DNA from: Desulfuribacillus stibiiarsenatis
Lineage (GTDB): Bacteria; Bacillota; Bacilli; Desulfuribacillales; Desulfuribacillaceae
Assembly: GCF_001742305.1 (NCBI RefSeq)
Contig: NZ_MJAT01000040.1
Coordinates: forward strand, 1 to 64,000
DNA length: 64,000 nt
Direction of reading: 5' to 3'
How positions within the stretch are numbered: the stretch's first letter is position 1; the number at the start of each line of letters is the position of its first letter. The position numbers were made by a program, and so were the translations under genes. Positions 32,433 through 41,414 of this stretch are shown in pieces. The notes beneath the pieces were generated by a model. That model ran no database searches. It saw only the letters and a program-made list of their open reading frames with translations, and was not told the DNA's origin.

Positions 32433-32942
32433 ATGAATAGATTATTTGTTGTGATTCTAATGGTTGTCAGTTTGGTCTTCGGAATCGTTGGTTGTGGAGA
32501 AAGTAATGATGGTCAACCTAAATTAATTGAAGATCCTAAAGTAATTGATAACCCTGAAGTTGTTGAAGAATCTAAGCAAGTGGGAGAGTTTGAAGTAACA
32601 ATTCAAGTGAAGAAAGATAAACAGCTTGCAGTTATGGCTACAGTTACTTACGTAGGAGATAAGAATGAAATTGATATTTACCATGGAGGAAGTATATTTT
32701 TCTTCAATATATATCAGAAAGATGGAGATTTTGAATATATAGGTGCGATGAATCAACCATTAATAACAACCACACTAATAAGAAATGAGCCGCACACGGT
32801 TGCATATACTGGTCCGGAACTTGAGAGGTTAAAACCAGGGACATATGAATTCGAAGCGGTTGCCAACTTTGCTACTAATATAGAGAATATAATCGATTCT
32901 AATTTCAACGTCCCTGTTTCCACAATTGTTAAAATAGACTAA
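32433..32942 (+). CDS. Lipoprotein, possibly BsuPI-like
   Basis: A 169-residue lipoprotein: signal peptide ending in the lipobox GIVGC (Cys21), an acidic, Asp/Glu/Pro-rich spacer (about 25-45), then a beta-sandwich-like domain (FEVTIQVKKDKQLAVMATVT, GGSIFFFNIYQKDG, LKPGTYEFEAVANF). The pattern of strands and the GGSxFxFxIY motif resemble the intracellular proteinase inhibitor BsuPI family, though here the domain is exported. That assignment is tentative. ATG 32433 follows AAGGAGG. It ends nine bases before the convergent patatin gene. Confidence 0.65.
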   Translation: MNRLFVVILMVVSLVFGIVGCGESNDGQPKLIEDPKVIDNPEVVEESKQVGEFEVTIQVKKDKQLAVMATVTYVGDKNEIDIYHGGSIFFFNIYQKDGDFEYIGAMNQPLITTTLIRNEPHTVAYTGPELERLKPGTYEFEAVANFATNIENIIDSNFNVPVSTIVKID

Positions 32943-32950
32943 TGAAACGC

Positions 32951-33940
32951 TTACTTTTTGCGTGAATCAAAATACTGCTCGCTTGCCTTAATCCCTTGCT
33001 GATATAAGAAGTTATAGGTTTCGTCATTGGGGGTCACATTGAAATTCACTGGTGAAATAGAACCAGTATCTATATCTATGGTTCTGCTTATATCCTGTGG
33101 GCTGTGATTGTAAGCGTTTTGCTGAATATCCATGTAAGCAGCGTTTAGGTTTTTGATGAAATCTAGTAGATTATTCGTCTTGCTATACTTGATTTGCGAT
33201 TTGAAATGAGCCCCGACGGTTTGCTGGTTGGGGCTTTTCCCTGTGTCAAAAAGCTGAATCGGATAGTTGGCCATGACTCCGCCATCGACAAAAAGATTCG
33301 GGACGTCATCGTGAGTTATATTAGAATCAGTTGTACTGATAGATTCGAAGAATAGTGGGATTGACATAGAAATCCGTACGGCTAAAGCAACTTCTACATC
33401 GGGAGTCGTTTCGTAGGAGAATAGTTTGGATATTTTGTAAGAGAGATTCGTGCCCATAATGTACAGGTCTTTAAAAGGGCGTTTATCTTTGTGAATGGCA
33501 GCGTTCTTAAAATCTGCAAAGGTATATGGTGGAGCTTTCTTAGTAGAGTCAAATTGATCAGCAATGGTTTGTTGAAGCCATTGGTAGAAGTAATTGCTTG
33601 AATACCATCCATAACGATTAAGCAAGCGGTATACACAGTCAATGTTGCCCACAATCTTGTTCATTTCTCGTTTCAATGCGGGAGGCAGGTACTTTAGTTC
33701 TGGAACATCGCCTACTTCTGGGATTTTCCGATAATCTAGTGAATCGGCAATTCTTTTCATATCTTGAAATGGAAGGTTGAAGCTACTCACACAGGCAGTA
33801 ATTGCCCCGGCTGAAGTGCCAGCGACATTTTTAATACTGGAATACATTCCTTTCTGGCATAAGTAATCTAACACGCCCAAATATGCAATTCCTAAAACTC
33901 CACCACCTTCAAACACAAAGTTGTTAATTTTATGATTCAT
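32951..33940 (-). CDS. Patatin-like phospholipase
   Basis: A 329-residue protein of the patatin family. FEGGGVLGIAYLGVL is the oxyanion-hole glycine motif, GTSAGAITAC holds the nucleophile Ser (GxSxG) and VDGGVMANYPI the catalytic Asp (DGG), so the Ser-Asp dyad is complete. Enzymes of this family hydrolyse acyl esters of phospholipids. There is no signal peptide. I chose ATG 33940 because GGGGTG lies five bases upstream; the frame could also open at 33964. The neighbours on the same strand are DUF6194 and VOC genes, possibly read together. Confidence 0.9.
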   Translation of the reverse strand: MNHKINNFVFEGGGVLGIAYLGVLDYLCQKGMYSSIKNVAGTSAGAITACVSSFNLPFQDMKRIADSLDYRKIPEVGDVPELKYLPPALKREMNKIVGNIDCVYRLLNRYGWYSSNYFYQWLQQTIADQFDSTKKAPPYTFADFKNAAIHKDKRPFKDLYIMGTNLSYKISKLFSYETTPDVEVALAVRISMSIPLFFESISTTDSNITHDDVPNLFVDGGVMANYPIQLFDTGKSPNQQTVGAHFKSQIKYSKTNNLLDFIKNLNAAYMDIQQNAYNHSPQDISRTIDIDTGSISPVNFNVTPNDETYNFLYQQGIKASEQYFDSRKK

Positions 33941-33974
33941 GGCACACCCCAATCTAAAATGCATTCATTGAAGT

Positions 33975-34454
33975 TTATTCGCTTGGAGTTTGTAACATGA
34001 CTTTCTTAATACTGCGTTTATACTTCTCCAATGCATAATGATAGGATTCTTCCATGAATGGCTTTAATCGTTCGAAGGTTGCGGCTGATGGATTGATTAC
34101 ACAAATCCAACTCATCCATGCATAAATCGGGTGAGGCATAATGGTATCAAGTCCGGTGAAATCATAGGGCATATCGACAATATTTCCGGCACTAGGGCGA
34201 GCGGGAACGTGACCGAACAAGCGAATGAACGTCTCTTTTCTTATACCAATGTTTAAGCGGTAGACATTCTCTCTTGATAGATTGGACGAACGATCATTGG
34301 CGCCGTCCTTATCTTTGAATGTCAAAAGATAGATTCCGCGTTTCAGGGCACCATCAGGGTTATAGAAGATTCCCTCCTCGCCCCAATTCATCGCTCGTTT
34401 CGTACCAGGGAAATTCTCTAAACAGTAATTCATAATTTCATTCGGTTTAACCAT
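33975..34454 (-). CDS. DUF6194 family protein
   Basis: A 159-residue cytoplasmic protein. Motifs MNWGEEGIFYNPDGALKRGI, ENVYRLNIG, FGHVPARPSAGNIVDM and TIMPHPIYAWMSW are shared by DUF6194 proteins, best known from Actinobacteria and some Bacillota. The fold is thought to be MmcQ/YjbR-like, but the function is unknown. The start ATG 34454 has GGAGAGGAG upstream. It lies 34 bases before the patatin gene, and its own terminator-like hairpin separates it from the VOC gene upstream. Confidence 0.85.
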   Translation of the reverse strand: MVKPNEIMNYCLENFPGTKRAMNWGEEGIFYNPDGALKRGIYLLTFKDKDGANDRSSNLSRENVYRLNIGIRKETFIRLFGHVPARPSAGNIVDMPYDFTGLDTIMPHPIYAWMSWICVINPSAATFERLKPFMEESYHYALEKYKRSIKKVMLQTPSE

Positions 34455-34572
34455 TTGAGATAGCTCCTCTCCTGTAATATCTAGCGAAACAATCTGGTTT
34501 TAAAAACATAGTTGATAACGAATCAAGTTTAAATAAACTAAGCCGAAAGTACTCCAATTTAATACCTCTTGT

Positions 34573-34616
34573 AAAAATTAAAAGAGTATCGGTACTACAT
34601 AAGCAGTTCCGATACC
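34573..34616 (-). terminator. Terminator after the VOC gene
   Basis: On the minus strand GTATCGG and CCGATAC form a stem extended by further pairs, followed by CTTTTAATTTTTAC. It lies between the VOC gene and the DUF6194 gene. Confidence 0.65.
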
Positions 34617-34636
34617 CATAAGAAGTATGATTAGGT

Positions 34637-35056
34637 TTAAGGTTTAGTTGCAACCTGCCAAGTGATACCGAACTTATCGATGCATCTGCCGTACAGCGGG
34701 CTGAAAAATGTCGGTTCTAGCTCCATATCAACACTTCCACCGGCTGCTAAGCCTGCAAAAACAGTCTTCGTTTCTTCTTGATTCGCACATTCAATCGAAA
34801 ATGAGATAGCATTACCTAATGTACTCGGCGCGTGTGGTAGTGTATCTGAAAAACGTATGATATGGCCGTTTTTGCGTAATTCTGCATGCATGACCAAATT
34901 CTTCATATCCTCAGGAACTGGTGGGAATTTAGGGTTAGGAGGCACATCTCCAAAACGCAAAATTTGGCTTTCACCACCTAGAATGCTCTGATAAAATTTT
35001 ACTGCTTCTGCACAATTGCCGTTAAAACTAATGTAAGGGATTATCCAATTACTCAT
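34637..35056 (-). CDS. VOC/PhnB-like protein
   Basis: A 139-residue protein of the PhnB/glyoxalase (VOC) superfamily. It begins IIPYISFNGNCAEAVKFYQS, with ILGGESQILRFGD, GNAISFSIECANQEETKTVF and the closing WQVATKP, the last being characteristic of the PhnB (3-demethylubiquinone methyltransferase-like) branch. The fold binds a metal for dioxygenase, isomerase or resistance functions, but this branch has no fixed reaction. ATG 35056 follows AAGAGGCG. It appears to be a single-gene unit. Confidence 0.88.
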   Translation of the reverse strand: MSNWIIPYISFNGNCAEAVKFYQSILGGESQILRFGDVPPNPKFPPVPEDMKNLVMHAELRKNGHIIRFSDTLPHAPSTLGNAISFSIECANQEETKTVFAGLAAGGSVDMELEPTFFSPLYGRCIDKFGITWQVATKP

Positions 35057-35200
35057 ACGACGCCTCTTTTCTTATGTATAATAAATATTCACGATTGGCC
35101 TTTTAAAATATTTGCCATCATAGAGATAATATAACACTTTCGGTTATAATAGAAAAGAAAATGAGTATACGTTACATATTAAGTTTTAGGAGGTTGGAAG

Positions 35201-35518
35201 ATGATAATTACAACAACACAAAGTGTTGAAGGAAAGAAAATCACTGCGTATAAAGGGATTGTGTTCGGTGAAGTGATTACAGGTGTGAATTTCATTAAGG
35301 ACTTCGCTGCAGGGCTTACGAACTTCTTCGGAGGTAGATCAGGATCTTACGAGGGAGAATTAGTACGCGCCAGGGAAGAAGCACTTGCTGAATTACAGAA
35401 GCGGGCTCAAGCGTTAGGCTGCAACGCGGTAGTTGGTATTGACATTGATTACGAAGTGCTAGGTCAAGGGAATATGTTAATGGTAACAGCATCAGGGACT
35501 GCGGTTGTCGTAGAGTAA
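35201..35518 (+). CDS. YbjQ/UPF0145 family protein
   Basis: A 105-residue protein of the YbjQ family (PF01906, formerly DUF74). [38 protein letters not shown] and [13 protein letters not shown] are the family's signature stretches. Members form ring-shaped pentamers and some bind heavy metals. The function is unknown. ATG 35201 follows GGAGGTTGGAAG. A terminator is 70 bases downstream. Confidence 0.93.
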   Translation: MIITTTQSVEGKKITAYKGIVFGEVITGVNFIKDFAAGLTNFFGGRSGSYEGELVRAREEALAELQKRAQALGCNAVVGIDIDYEVLGQGNMLMVTASGTAVVVE

Positions 35519-35590
35519 AGGGGTCGCTATTTTGACTATATTCAATGAAGTCATAGAGGAAGAGAATCAACTCCCCATAGTATTACTATC

Positions 35591-35622
35591 AAGATGCTAG
35601 AAGACAATCTAGCATCTTTTTT
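35591..35622 (+). terminator. Terminator after the YbjQ-family gene
   Basis: AAGATGCTAGA pairs with TCTAGCATCTT around a 6-base loop, followed by T. Confidence 0.9.
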
Positions 35623-35634
35623 CATACTTACATC

Positions 35635-35686
35635 TGTTTAGCTTCTGCATATGTTTAGCATTTTCAACTGTTTAGCATCTACATGG
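35635..35686 (+). repeat. Three 17-bp tandem repeats (TGTTTAGCATCT type)
   Basis: TGTTTAGCTTCTGCATA (35635), TGTTTAGCATTTTCAAC (35652) and TGTTTAGCATCTACATG (35669) are exactly 17 bp apart and share TGTTTAGC(A/T)T. They lie about 90 bases before the next gene and could be a regulator array. Confidence 0.6.
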
Positions 35687-35774
35687 AAAAAATTATACAA
35701 AAAAGTTACAATGTACATAATATAAAAGTAACTATAAGAACGTTCGACTAAAATGTTTTACAAGGAGTGAGGCA

Positions 35775-36302
35775 ATGAGTTTAATATTTGGGTATCTTTT
35801 CATATTTTTCGCAAGGGTTCTTGACGTTTCGATGGGTACAATCCGTGTCTTAATGCTAATGCGCGGGCAGAAATATTATGCTGCAGTCATTGGTTTCTTC
35901 GAGGTAATGATTTTCGTAGTGGTGCTAGGGAAGGTTGTTAATAGCTTAGATAATCCGATTAATATGATTATGTACGGACTCGGATTTGCCACAGGCAACA
36001 TTGTTGGGGGAATCATTGAAGAGAAGCTAGCAGTTGGATTCGTGAATGTCCAAATCATTTCTAAAAGTTATAGTAAAGTCCTTACAGAGGTATTGCGCGG
36101 AGCGGGATATGGTGTTACTGTTATTGAGTCGCAAGGATGGGAAGGGGAGAGAGATATCTTAAACCTTCAGATTAAACGTAAGGATTTCCCAGAAGTAGAA
36201 CGACTGATTATGGGGTCGGACCCGGAAGCTTTTGTAACAATTTTCGATGTACGGAGCGGCTTTGGTGGATATTTCAAACCTTCCATGCGCAAGAGAAAAT
36301 AG
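35775..36302 (+). CDS. UPF0316/DUF2179 membrane protein
   Basis: A 175-residue protein with three N-terminal membrane helices (about 3-20, 34-52 and 60-80; DVSMGTIRVLMLMRGQKYYA between them) and a C-terminal cytosolic DUF2179 domain (about 100-170; VTVIESQGWEGERDILNLQI, DPEAFVTIFDVRSGFGGYF). It is the UPF0316 family known from Bacillus (YebE) and Clostridia. DUF2179 may sense a small ligand. Its role is unknown. ATG 35775 follows AAGGAGTGAGG. Confidence 0.92.
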   Translation: MSLIFGYLFIFFARVLDVSMGTIRVLMLMRGQKYYAAVIGFFEVMIFVVVLGKVVNSLDNPINMIMYGLGFATGNIVGGIIEEKLAVGFVNVQIISKSYSKVLTEVLRGAGYGVTVIESQGWEGERDILNLQIKRKDFPEVERLIMGSDPEAFVTIFDVRSGFGGYFKPSMRKRK

Positions 36303-36402
36303 GTAAAAAATGACCGCAAATCGATTATAACTAGAAGATATAACATGAGAATAAACAATAAATAGCACATTTCGTATGTAGGTATAGAAGGGATATGGGA
36401 GA

Positions 36403-37218
36403 ATGAGTACTAAGCCAATCGGAGTATTGGATTCAGGGGTTGGAGGACTAACGGTAGTTAAGGAATTGATGCGTCAGCTCCCGCGTGAAAGCATTGTATA
36501 TTATGGGGATACGGCCCATTGTCCTTATGGCATTCGAGATTTGGCGCAGGTTCGGGAATTTACGTTTCGTATTATCGAGTACTTAATCGAACAGGATGTC
36601 AAGATGATTGTAATCGCATGCAATACAGCAACGGCAGCGAGTATGAGTGAAGCTCGTCAGCGCTTTAATATCCCGATTATTGGTGTCATTCAGCCGGGTG
36701 TTCGTGCTGCAATCTCGGCGACGCGTAACAATCGCATTGGCGTCATCGGCACAGAAGGTACGATTAACAGTAATATCTATCAGAATATGTTGTTGAAAAT
36801 CAACCCGAGTATGTTCGTGGCAAGTCAAGCGTGTCAGCCGTTCGTATCCTTAGTAGAGCAAAATCTAGTATATACCAAGGATGCTCGAAGACTGATAGCA
36901 GAATATATGGAGCCAATTAAGGTGCAACATGTCGATACGTTGATTCTAGGCTGTACTCACTATCCATTGATGGCGAATGCGATTAGCATGGTCATGGGGC
37001 CGGAGGTAGAGCTAATCAGCTCGGCAGAGGAAACGGCACGAGAAACAATCGCAGTATTATATCAGCATCATTTATTAAACTGGTCGGACGATCCAGCTAC
37101 CCATATACCGACACATAAGTTCTATGTCAGTGGGCATACAAGGCCGTTCTCAGAAATGGGATCGCGTTGGCTGAACCGTACGATTTTAGCAGAACAAGTG
37201 ACTTTAGGAGTTCGATAA
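36403..37218 (+). CDS. racE: Glutamate racemase
   Basis: A 271-residue enzyme that makes D-glutamate for peptidoglycan. It has the family's two catalytic Cys motifs, MIVIACNTATAAS (about 67-79) and LILGCTHYPLMA (about 183-194), and begins GVLDSGVGGLTVVKELMRQL. Its length is standard for RacE/MurI. ATG 36403 follows GGGATATGGGAGA. It starts a block that in Bacillus subtilis runs racE–ysmB–gerM–rph–ysnA. Here a dehydratase/activase gene replaces ysmB, five bases after its stop. Confidence 0.97.
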   Translation: MSTKPIGVLDSGVGGLTVVKELMRQLPRESIVYYGDTAHCPYGIRDLAQVREFTFRIIEYLIEQDVKMIVIACNTATAASMSEARQRFNIPIIGVIQPGVRAAISATRNNRIGVIGTEGTINSNIYQNMLLKINPSMFVASQACQPFVSLVEQNLVYTKDARRLIAEYMEPIKVQHVDTLILGCTHYPLMANAISMVMGPEVELISSAEETARETIAVLYQHHLLNWSDDPATHIPTHKFYVSGHTRPFSEMGSRWLNRTILAEQVTLGVR

Positions 37219-37222
37219 TATT

Positions 37223-39094
37223 ATGAAGATTGGTTTAACAACCACAGTTCCAGTGGAAATTATATTAGCCAGCGGGAATATAGCTGTTGATGTCAATAAT
37301 TTATTCGTGACAGCAGATAACCCGATGAAGTGTATTGAACATGCAGAAAAAACCGGCTATCCACGCACTTCCTGTAGCTGGATTAAGGGTTTATATGGAG
37401 CGATTCTTGAGCACCAGATTCAAAAGGTTATTGGAGTCATGGTCGGAGATTGCAGTTATACACATTCATTGATGGAGACATTAAAGACCCATGGAGTGGA
37501 AGCTATTCCTTTCGCCTATCCCTATGATCGTGATCAACAGGCGCTACGTCACGAAATGGACAAGCTTATGGGTGCTCTGGGGACGAACTGGGATGTAGTG
37601 ATGAAAGTGAAAGAAGAACTCGACCGGCTGAGAAGGAAGGTTGTGGAGCTTGACCGACTGACATGGGAAGAAGGGAAAGTCACTGGCTTTGAGAATCATC
37701 TCTGGCAGGTATGCTGTAGCGATTTCCTATCAGACCCACAAGCGTTTGAAAAGCAACTGGATGAGTTATTAGAAGAGGTAAGGTCAAGGGTGCCCTTCAA
37801 GCAGGCGCTACGCATTGGCTATATTGGCGTGCCGCCAATCTTATCGGACTTATATGAATATCTTGAGGCAAACGGTGCATTCGTAGTGTTTAATGAAGTG
37901 CAACGGCAATTTGTCATGCCTTATTTCGTGGAAGACTTAGTGGAGCAGTATTCGCAATACACATACCCTTATGATGTGCATTTCCGCCTACAAGATATTA
38001 AGAAAGAGATTGAAAGGCGGAACCTAGATGGAATTGTGCATTACACGCAATCGTTCTGTCACCGTCAAATTGATGACATCGTATTTAAGAAATATATCGA
38101 TCTTCCGATTTTGACCCTTGAGGCAGACCGTCCTGGTGCTGTAGATGCAAGGACGAAGATTCGCATTGATTCCTTTGTTGATATGCTAAAGCAAAAGAAA
38201 AAGCAAAGCAACGAGGTAATGGCGAATAGCTTTGGTCAAGGTGAGAATCTCACTAGAAATCTCACTAGAAATATCAGTAGAAGTCTCAACCACACCGGGA
38301 ATCCAACGATTAGCACAATGACCACAACGCAAAAGCGCTTTTGTGGTATTGATTTGGGGAGTCGCAGTGTAAAGGTAGTGATTCTTTCCGAGCAGGGTGT
38401 AGAGGATGTCACTATGTACAATACAATAGATTTTTATCGTCAATTCGGCCGTAAGGTCAATGACGAGTTTAAAGTTGACTTCACGAAATTACAGCTACAA
38501 AATGTCGAAGGTATTACATCGACGGGATATGGAAGAAATACATTAAAACTAGCTGGTGCTAGTCAAATCGCAGAGCTTGAGGCACACCTTTTAGGGGCGA
38601 TTTATCAGGTGGGATTGAAGGATTTCACATTGCTAGATTTAGGTGGACAGGATAGTAAGGTGATTCAGGTGCGAGATCATAAGATGGTTGATTTTATCAC
38701 CAACGATAAATGTGCTGCAAGTTCAGGAAGATTTCTGGAAAATATGGCTACGGTACTTGGAATTCCTTTAGAAGATCTAGCGGAGCATTATGAGCATCCC
38801 GTCGAATTGAATGCCACTTGTGCGGTGTTCGGGGAGTCAGAGTTAATTGGGAAAATCTCCGAAGGCTATTCGAAAGAGGAATTAGCAGCAGGAATTAATG
38901 ATACGATTGTCAAACGAGTCGAACCGCTATTATTAAAGCTACACAGTGATACGATTATTTTCACAGGTGGTGTGGCGAAGAATCAAGGAATCTACCAATT
39001 GTTAAAACAGCGCATGAACGCAGAGATTATTATTCCAGAATACCCTGAATTTAATGGAGCAATTGGCGCTGCATATAAGCAGTTTCATGATTAA
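37223..39094 (+). CDS. Fused 2-hydroxyacyl-CoA dehydratase-like / activator ATPase protein
   Basis: A 623-residue fusion. Residues about 1-330 resemble the HgdB-type 2-hydroxyacyl-CoA dehydratase component (MKIGLTTTVPVEIILASGNI, RTSCSWIKGLYGAI, GVMVGDCSYTHS). After a polar, repeat-like linker (about 335-370) comes an ASKHA-fold activator ATPase of the BadF/HgdC type (FCGIDLGSRSVKVVIL, LLDLGGQDSKVI, NATCAVFGESELIGK, FTGGVAKNQG). Cys497 and Cys533 are the expected ligands of the 4Fe-4S cluster shared across the activator dimer. Such activators use ATP to drive one electron into a dehydratase. AGGAG lies before ATG 37223, five bases after racE. A related two-domain protein is found in other anaerobes. 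The substrate is unknown. Confidence 0.82.
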   Translation: MKIGLTTTVPVEIILASGNIAVDVNNLFVTADNPMKCIEHAEKTGYPRTSCSWIKGLYGAILEHQIQKVIGVMVGDCSYTHSLMETLKTHGVEAIPFAYPYDRDQQALRHEMDKLMGALGTNWDVVMKVKEELDRLRRKVVELDRLTWEEGKVTGFENHLWQVCCSDFLSDPQAFEKQLDELLEEVRSRVPFKQALRIGYIGVPPILSDLYEYLEANGAFVVFNEVQRQFVMPYFVEDLVEQYSQYTYPYDVHFRLQDIKKEIERRNLDGIVHYTQSFCHRQIDDIVFKKYIDLPILTLEADRPGAVDARTKIRIDSFVDMLKQKKKQSNEVMANSFGQGENLTRNLTRNISRSLNHTGNPTISTMTTTQKRFCGIDLGSRSVKVVILSEQGVEDVTMYNTIDFYRQFGRKVNDEFKVDFTKLQLQNVEGITSTGYGRNTLKLAGASQIAELEAHLLGAIYQVGLKDFTLLDLGGQDSKVIQVRDHKMVDFITNDKCAASSGRFLENMATVLGIPLEDLAEHYEHPVELNATCAVFGESELIGKISEGYSKEELAAGINDTIVKRVEPLLLKLHSDTIIFTGGVAKNQGIYQLLKQRMNAEIIIPEYPEFNGAIGAAYKQFHD

Positions 39095-39231
39095 TAGGGC
39101 TAGTTTTTAAAATGAACAAGGTTTGCAAAAACTTTTAAAAGAATTTGTCTCACTTATTTTCAAAAATAAGAATAAAATCCATAAAGGCTCGTATACATGT
39201 TATGAGAACTGATGTGGAGGAGGCAAATAAT

Positions 39232-40299
39232 ATGAGAAATAGAAAATTGTGGTTATTATTGATGGCTACTGTCTTGACCTTTTCTTTAGTAGGGTGTGGT
39301 CTCTTTGGTCCAGAAAAGGAAGCAGGGAACTCAATTGATCCGCCACCGGATTTATCTATGATTCCAATTTTAGAACAAGGCGATTTAGTTACCAATGAAG
39401 GTGGTACATTTACTGTATCGGATATCATAGAATTAAGTGTTTACTTCGTCGACGGAAATGAAATGGTAGTGCCAATGGCAATCCAAATTCCTAAGGCGGA
39501 AGGAATTGCAAAAGAGACACTAAAGTATATGACTAAGGGCGGACCTGCATTAACTCAAATTGCAGGAACGAATCTAGTACCAGTGTTACCAGCGGGTACG
39601 CAAGTGTTAGGAATGGCAATTAACGAAGGTGTAGCAAGAGTAAATTTCAGCAAAGAATTCTTGAATTATGATACAAAAGCAGAAGAACGTAAAATGATAG
39701 AGGCAGTTGTTTGGACACTGACTGAGTTCCCGACAATTGATAGCGTACAATTTATGGTTGAGGGACAATTCCTAGAGGCAATGCCAGTTGGTGGAACGCC
39801 ATTAACTGAGCCTGTGACTCGCTCGATGGGGATTAATGTTGAAGTATCAGGGCAGGCGAATATCAGTAGCCCAGCCCTGACTTCTCAGGTTACACTATAT
39901 TTCCAAGCGGTAGATAGCATTGGTGAAATGTACTTCGTGCCTGTTACACGTGTTATTCCAAGAAATAGTAACCCATTAGAAGCAGTCGTACAAGAGACGT
40001 TAAAAGGTCCAATTCACGACTTCTTATTCTCAGCAACTGTTCCTACAACAAAGATTAACAAGTTAGATAAAAAGGGCACAACGTTACACATCGACTTCGA
40101 TGATAAGTTAACTACATATGGTCCAGGGTCGCAAGGTGAGTTAAGTGTCATGCAATCACTGCTTCTTGGTTTAACAGAGGGGAAGGACATTGAGCAAGTG
40201 AAGATTACAATCAATGGCCAGGTACCTGTGTTAGCAGATAGCCCAGAAGCACAGCCGACTATGACGAGACCACAATTGATTAACAAAGTAGGTCTTTAG
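39232..40299 (+). CDS. gerM: GerM-type lipoprotein (sporulation and germination)
   Basis: A 355-residue lipoprotein with lipobox LVGC (Cys18) and two GerMN domains, about 65-200 and 215-345. Typical elements are VYFVDGNEMVVPMAIQIP, MAINEGVARVNFSKEFLNY, SVQFMVEGQF and, in the second, LYFQAVDSIGEMYFVPVTRV. In B. subtilis GerM is needed for sporulation and germination and supports the SpoIIIA–SpoIIQ channel. ATG 39232 has GGAGGAGG upstream, while the longer frame from 39145 has none. Its position before rph matches Bacillus. Confidence 0.93.
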   Translation: MRNRKLWLLLMATVLTFSLVGCGLFGPEKEAGNSIDPPPDLSMIPILEQGDLVTNEGGTFTVSDIIELSVYFVDGNEMVVPMAIQIPKAEGIAKETLKYMTKGGPALTQIAGTNLVPVLPAGTQVLGMAINEGVARVNFSKEFLNYDTKAEERKMIEAVVWTLTEFPTIDSVQFMVEGQFLEAMPVGGTPLTEPVTRSMGINVEVSGQANISSPALTSQVTLYFQAVDSIGEMYFVPVTRVIPRNSNPLEAVVQETLKGPIHDFLFSATVPTTKINKLDKKGTTLHIDFDDKLTTYGPGSQGELSVMQSLLLGLTEGKDIEQVKITINGQVPVLADSPEAQPTMTRPQLINKVGL

Positions 40300-40359
40300 A
40301 ATATACTCAAACTTTATAAGAAAACTATAATTAGTATTTACTATAAGTATATGGCTATT

Positions 40360-40383
40360 AGCATTCCCAAGGGGATGCTTTTC
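40360..40383 (+). terminator. Terminator after gerM
   Basis: AGCATTCCC pairs with GGGGATGCT around a short AA loop, followed by TTTTCTTG. Confidence 0.75.
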
Positions 40384-40395
40384 TTGCTTTATTAG

Positions 40396-40439
40396 GTAAA
40401 CGCATGCTCTTCGCGAAAGCATGGCGAAAGACAGTTTAC
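40396..40439 (+). other. Possible structured element between gerM and rph
   Basis: GTAAAC (40396) and GTTTAC (40434) can close a 44-base structure enclosing the hairpin ATGCT…AGCAT with the loop sequence CTTCGCGAA and the GCGAAAG stretch downstream of it. It lies 90 bases before rph. I could not assign it to a known riboswitch class; it may also be part of a longer terminator or a DNA site. Confidence 0.3.
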
Positions 40440-40528
40440 TTATTCCGTTATACAAACATTAAATATTTTATGGAATATTATTGATATTTGGGGTAGAGTA
40501 AATAGGGAGCAAACTTAGGAGGGCGAAC

Positions 40529-41323
40529 ATGGAAAAGGAACGTAACGATGGAAGAGATATATGTGAAATACGGCCTGTAAAAATTACGCGAAATTATATC
40601 AAACATGCGGAAGGTTCCGTGTTAATAGAAATTGGAGATACGAAGGTCATATGTACAGCAACGGTGGAAGAGAAAGTTCCTCCTTTCCTACGTGGACAAG
40701 GAAAAGGATGGATTTCTGCGGAGTACTCGATGCTGCCAAGGGCGACACAAGTGCGCACAATTCGTGAAGCAGCTAAAGGGAAGCTTGGCGGAAGAACAAT
40801 GGAAATCCAACGTTTAATTGGTCGTGCCCTACGTTCTGTAGTTGTGCTTGAGCAACTAGGAGAGCGGACGATTTGGATTGATTGTGATGTCATTCAAGCA
40901 GATGGCGGAACACGTACAGCGTCGATTACTGGCGCGTATGTTGCATTGATTGATGCACTATATAGCATCTATAAGAAAGGGTTGCTATCTTTTATTCCTG
41001 TGACGGACTTCCTATCGGCTACAAGTGTAGGAATCATTAATAACGTTCCTGTGTTAGACTTATGCTATATAGAAGATTCTGCGGCACAAGTCGATATGAA
41101 TGTGGTAATGACAGGACAAGGTAAATACGTAGAAGTACAAGGGACTGGCGAAGAACATCCTTTTTCAGCGAGTGAGTTAGCGGTCTTATTAGATTCTGCG
41201 CAAAAGGGTTGTAAAATCCTTAATGATATTCAACGTGCAGCACTTGATCCAGAAGCAGTGGAGCTTATCGATAAAGTAGTGAGCGGAGAGATTAACTTTG
41301 CACCAAAAGCCACAGAATCTTAA
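40529..41323 (+). CDS. rph: Ribonuclease PH
   Basis: A 264-residue phosphorolytic 3'-5' exoribonuclease that trims tRNA 3' ends. [20 protein letters not shown] opens the domain; [35 protein letters not shown] and [19 protein letters not shown] form the phosphate and RNA sites, and [11 protein letters not shown] lies near the end. Length is standard for Bacillus RNase PH plus a short tail. ATG 40529 follows AGGAGGGCG. rdgB follows 91 bases later, as in Bacillus. Confidence 0.98.
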   Translation: MEKERNDGRDICEIRPVKITRNYIKHAEGSVLIEIGDTKVICTATVEEKVPPFLRGQGKGWISAEYSMLPRATQVRTIREAAKGKLGGRTMEIQRLIGRALRSVVVLEQLGERTIWIDCDVIQADGGTRTASITGAYVALIDALYSIYKKGLLSFIPVTDFLSATSVGIINNVPVLDLCYIEDSAAQVDMNVVMTGQGKYVEVQGTGEEHPFSASELAVLLDSAQKGCKILNDIQRAALDPEAVELIDKVVSGEINFAPKATES

Positions 41324-41414
41324 AGAAAGCTTAGTTCGGAGCTTGGCAGTACAAAAATCCCGCTTGTAAGAGTGGTGAGACTACATAACTATATTCAATT
41401 AGGGAGAACTAGAT

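Noticed and set aside
40396-40439. GEMM or other known riboswitch before rph
   Set aside because: Only one GCGAAAG segment and a simple stem are present; no class-defining core could be matched.
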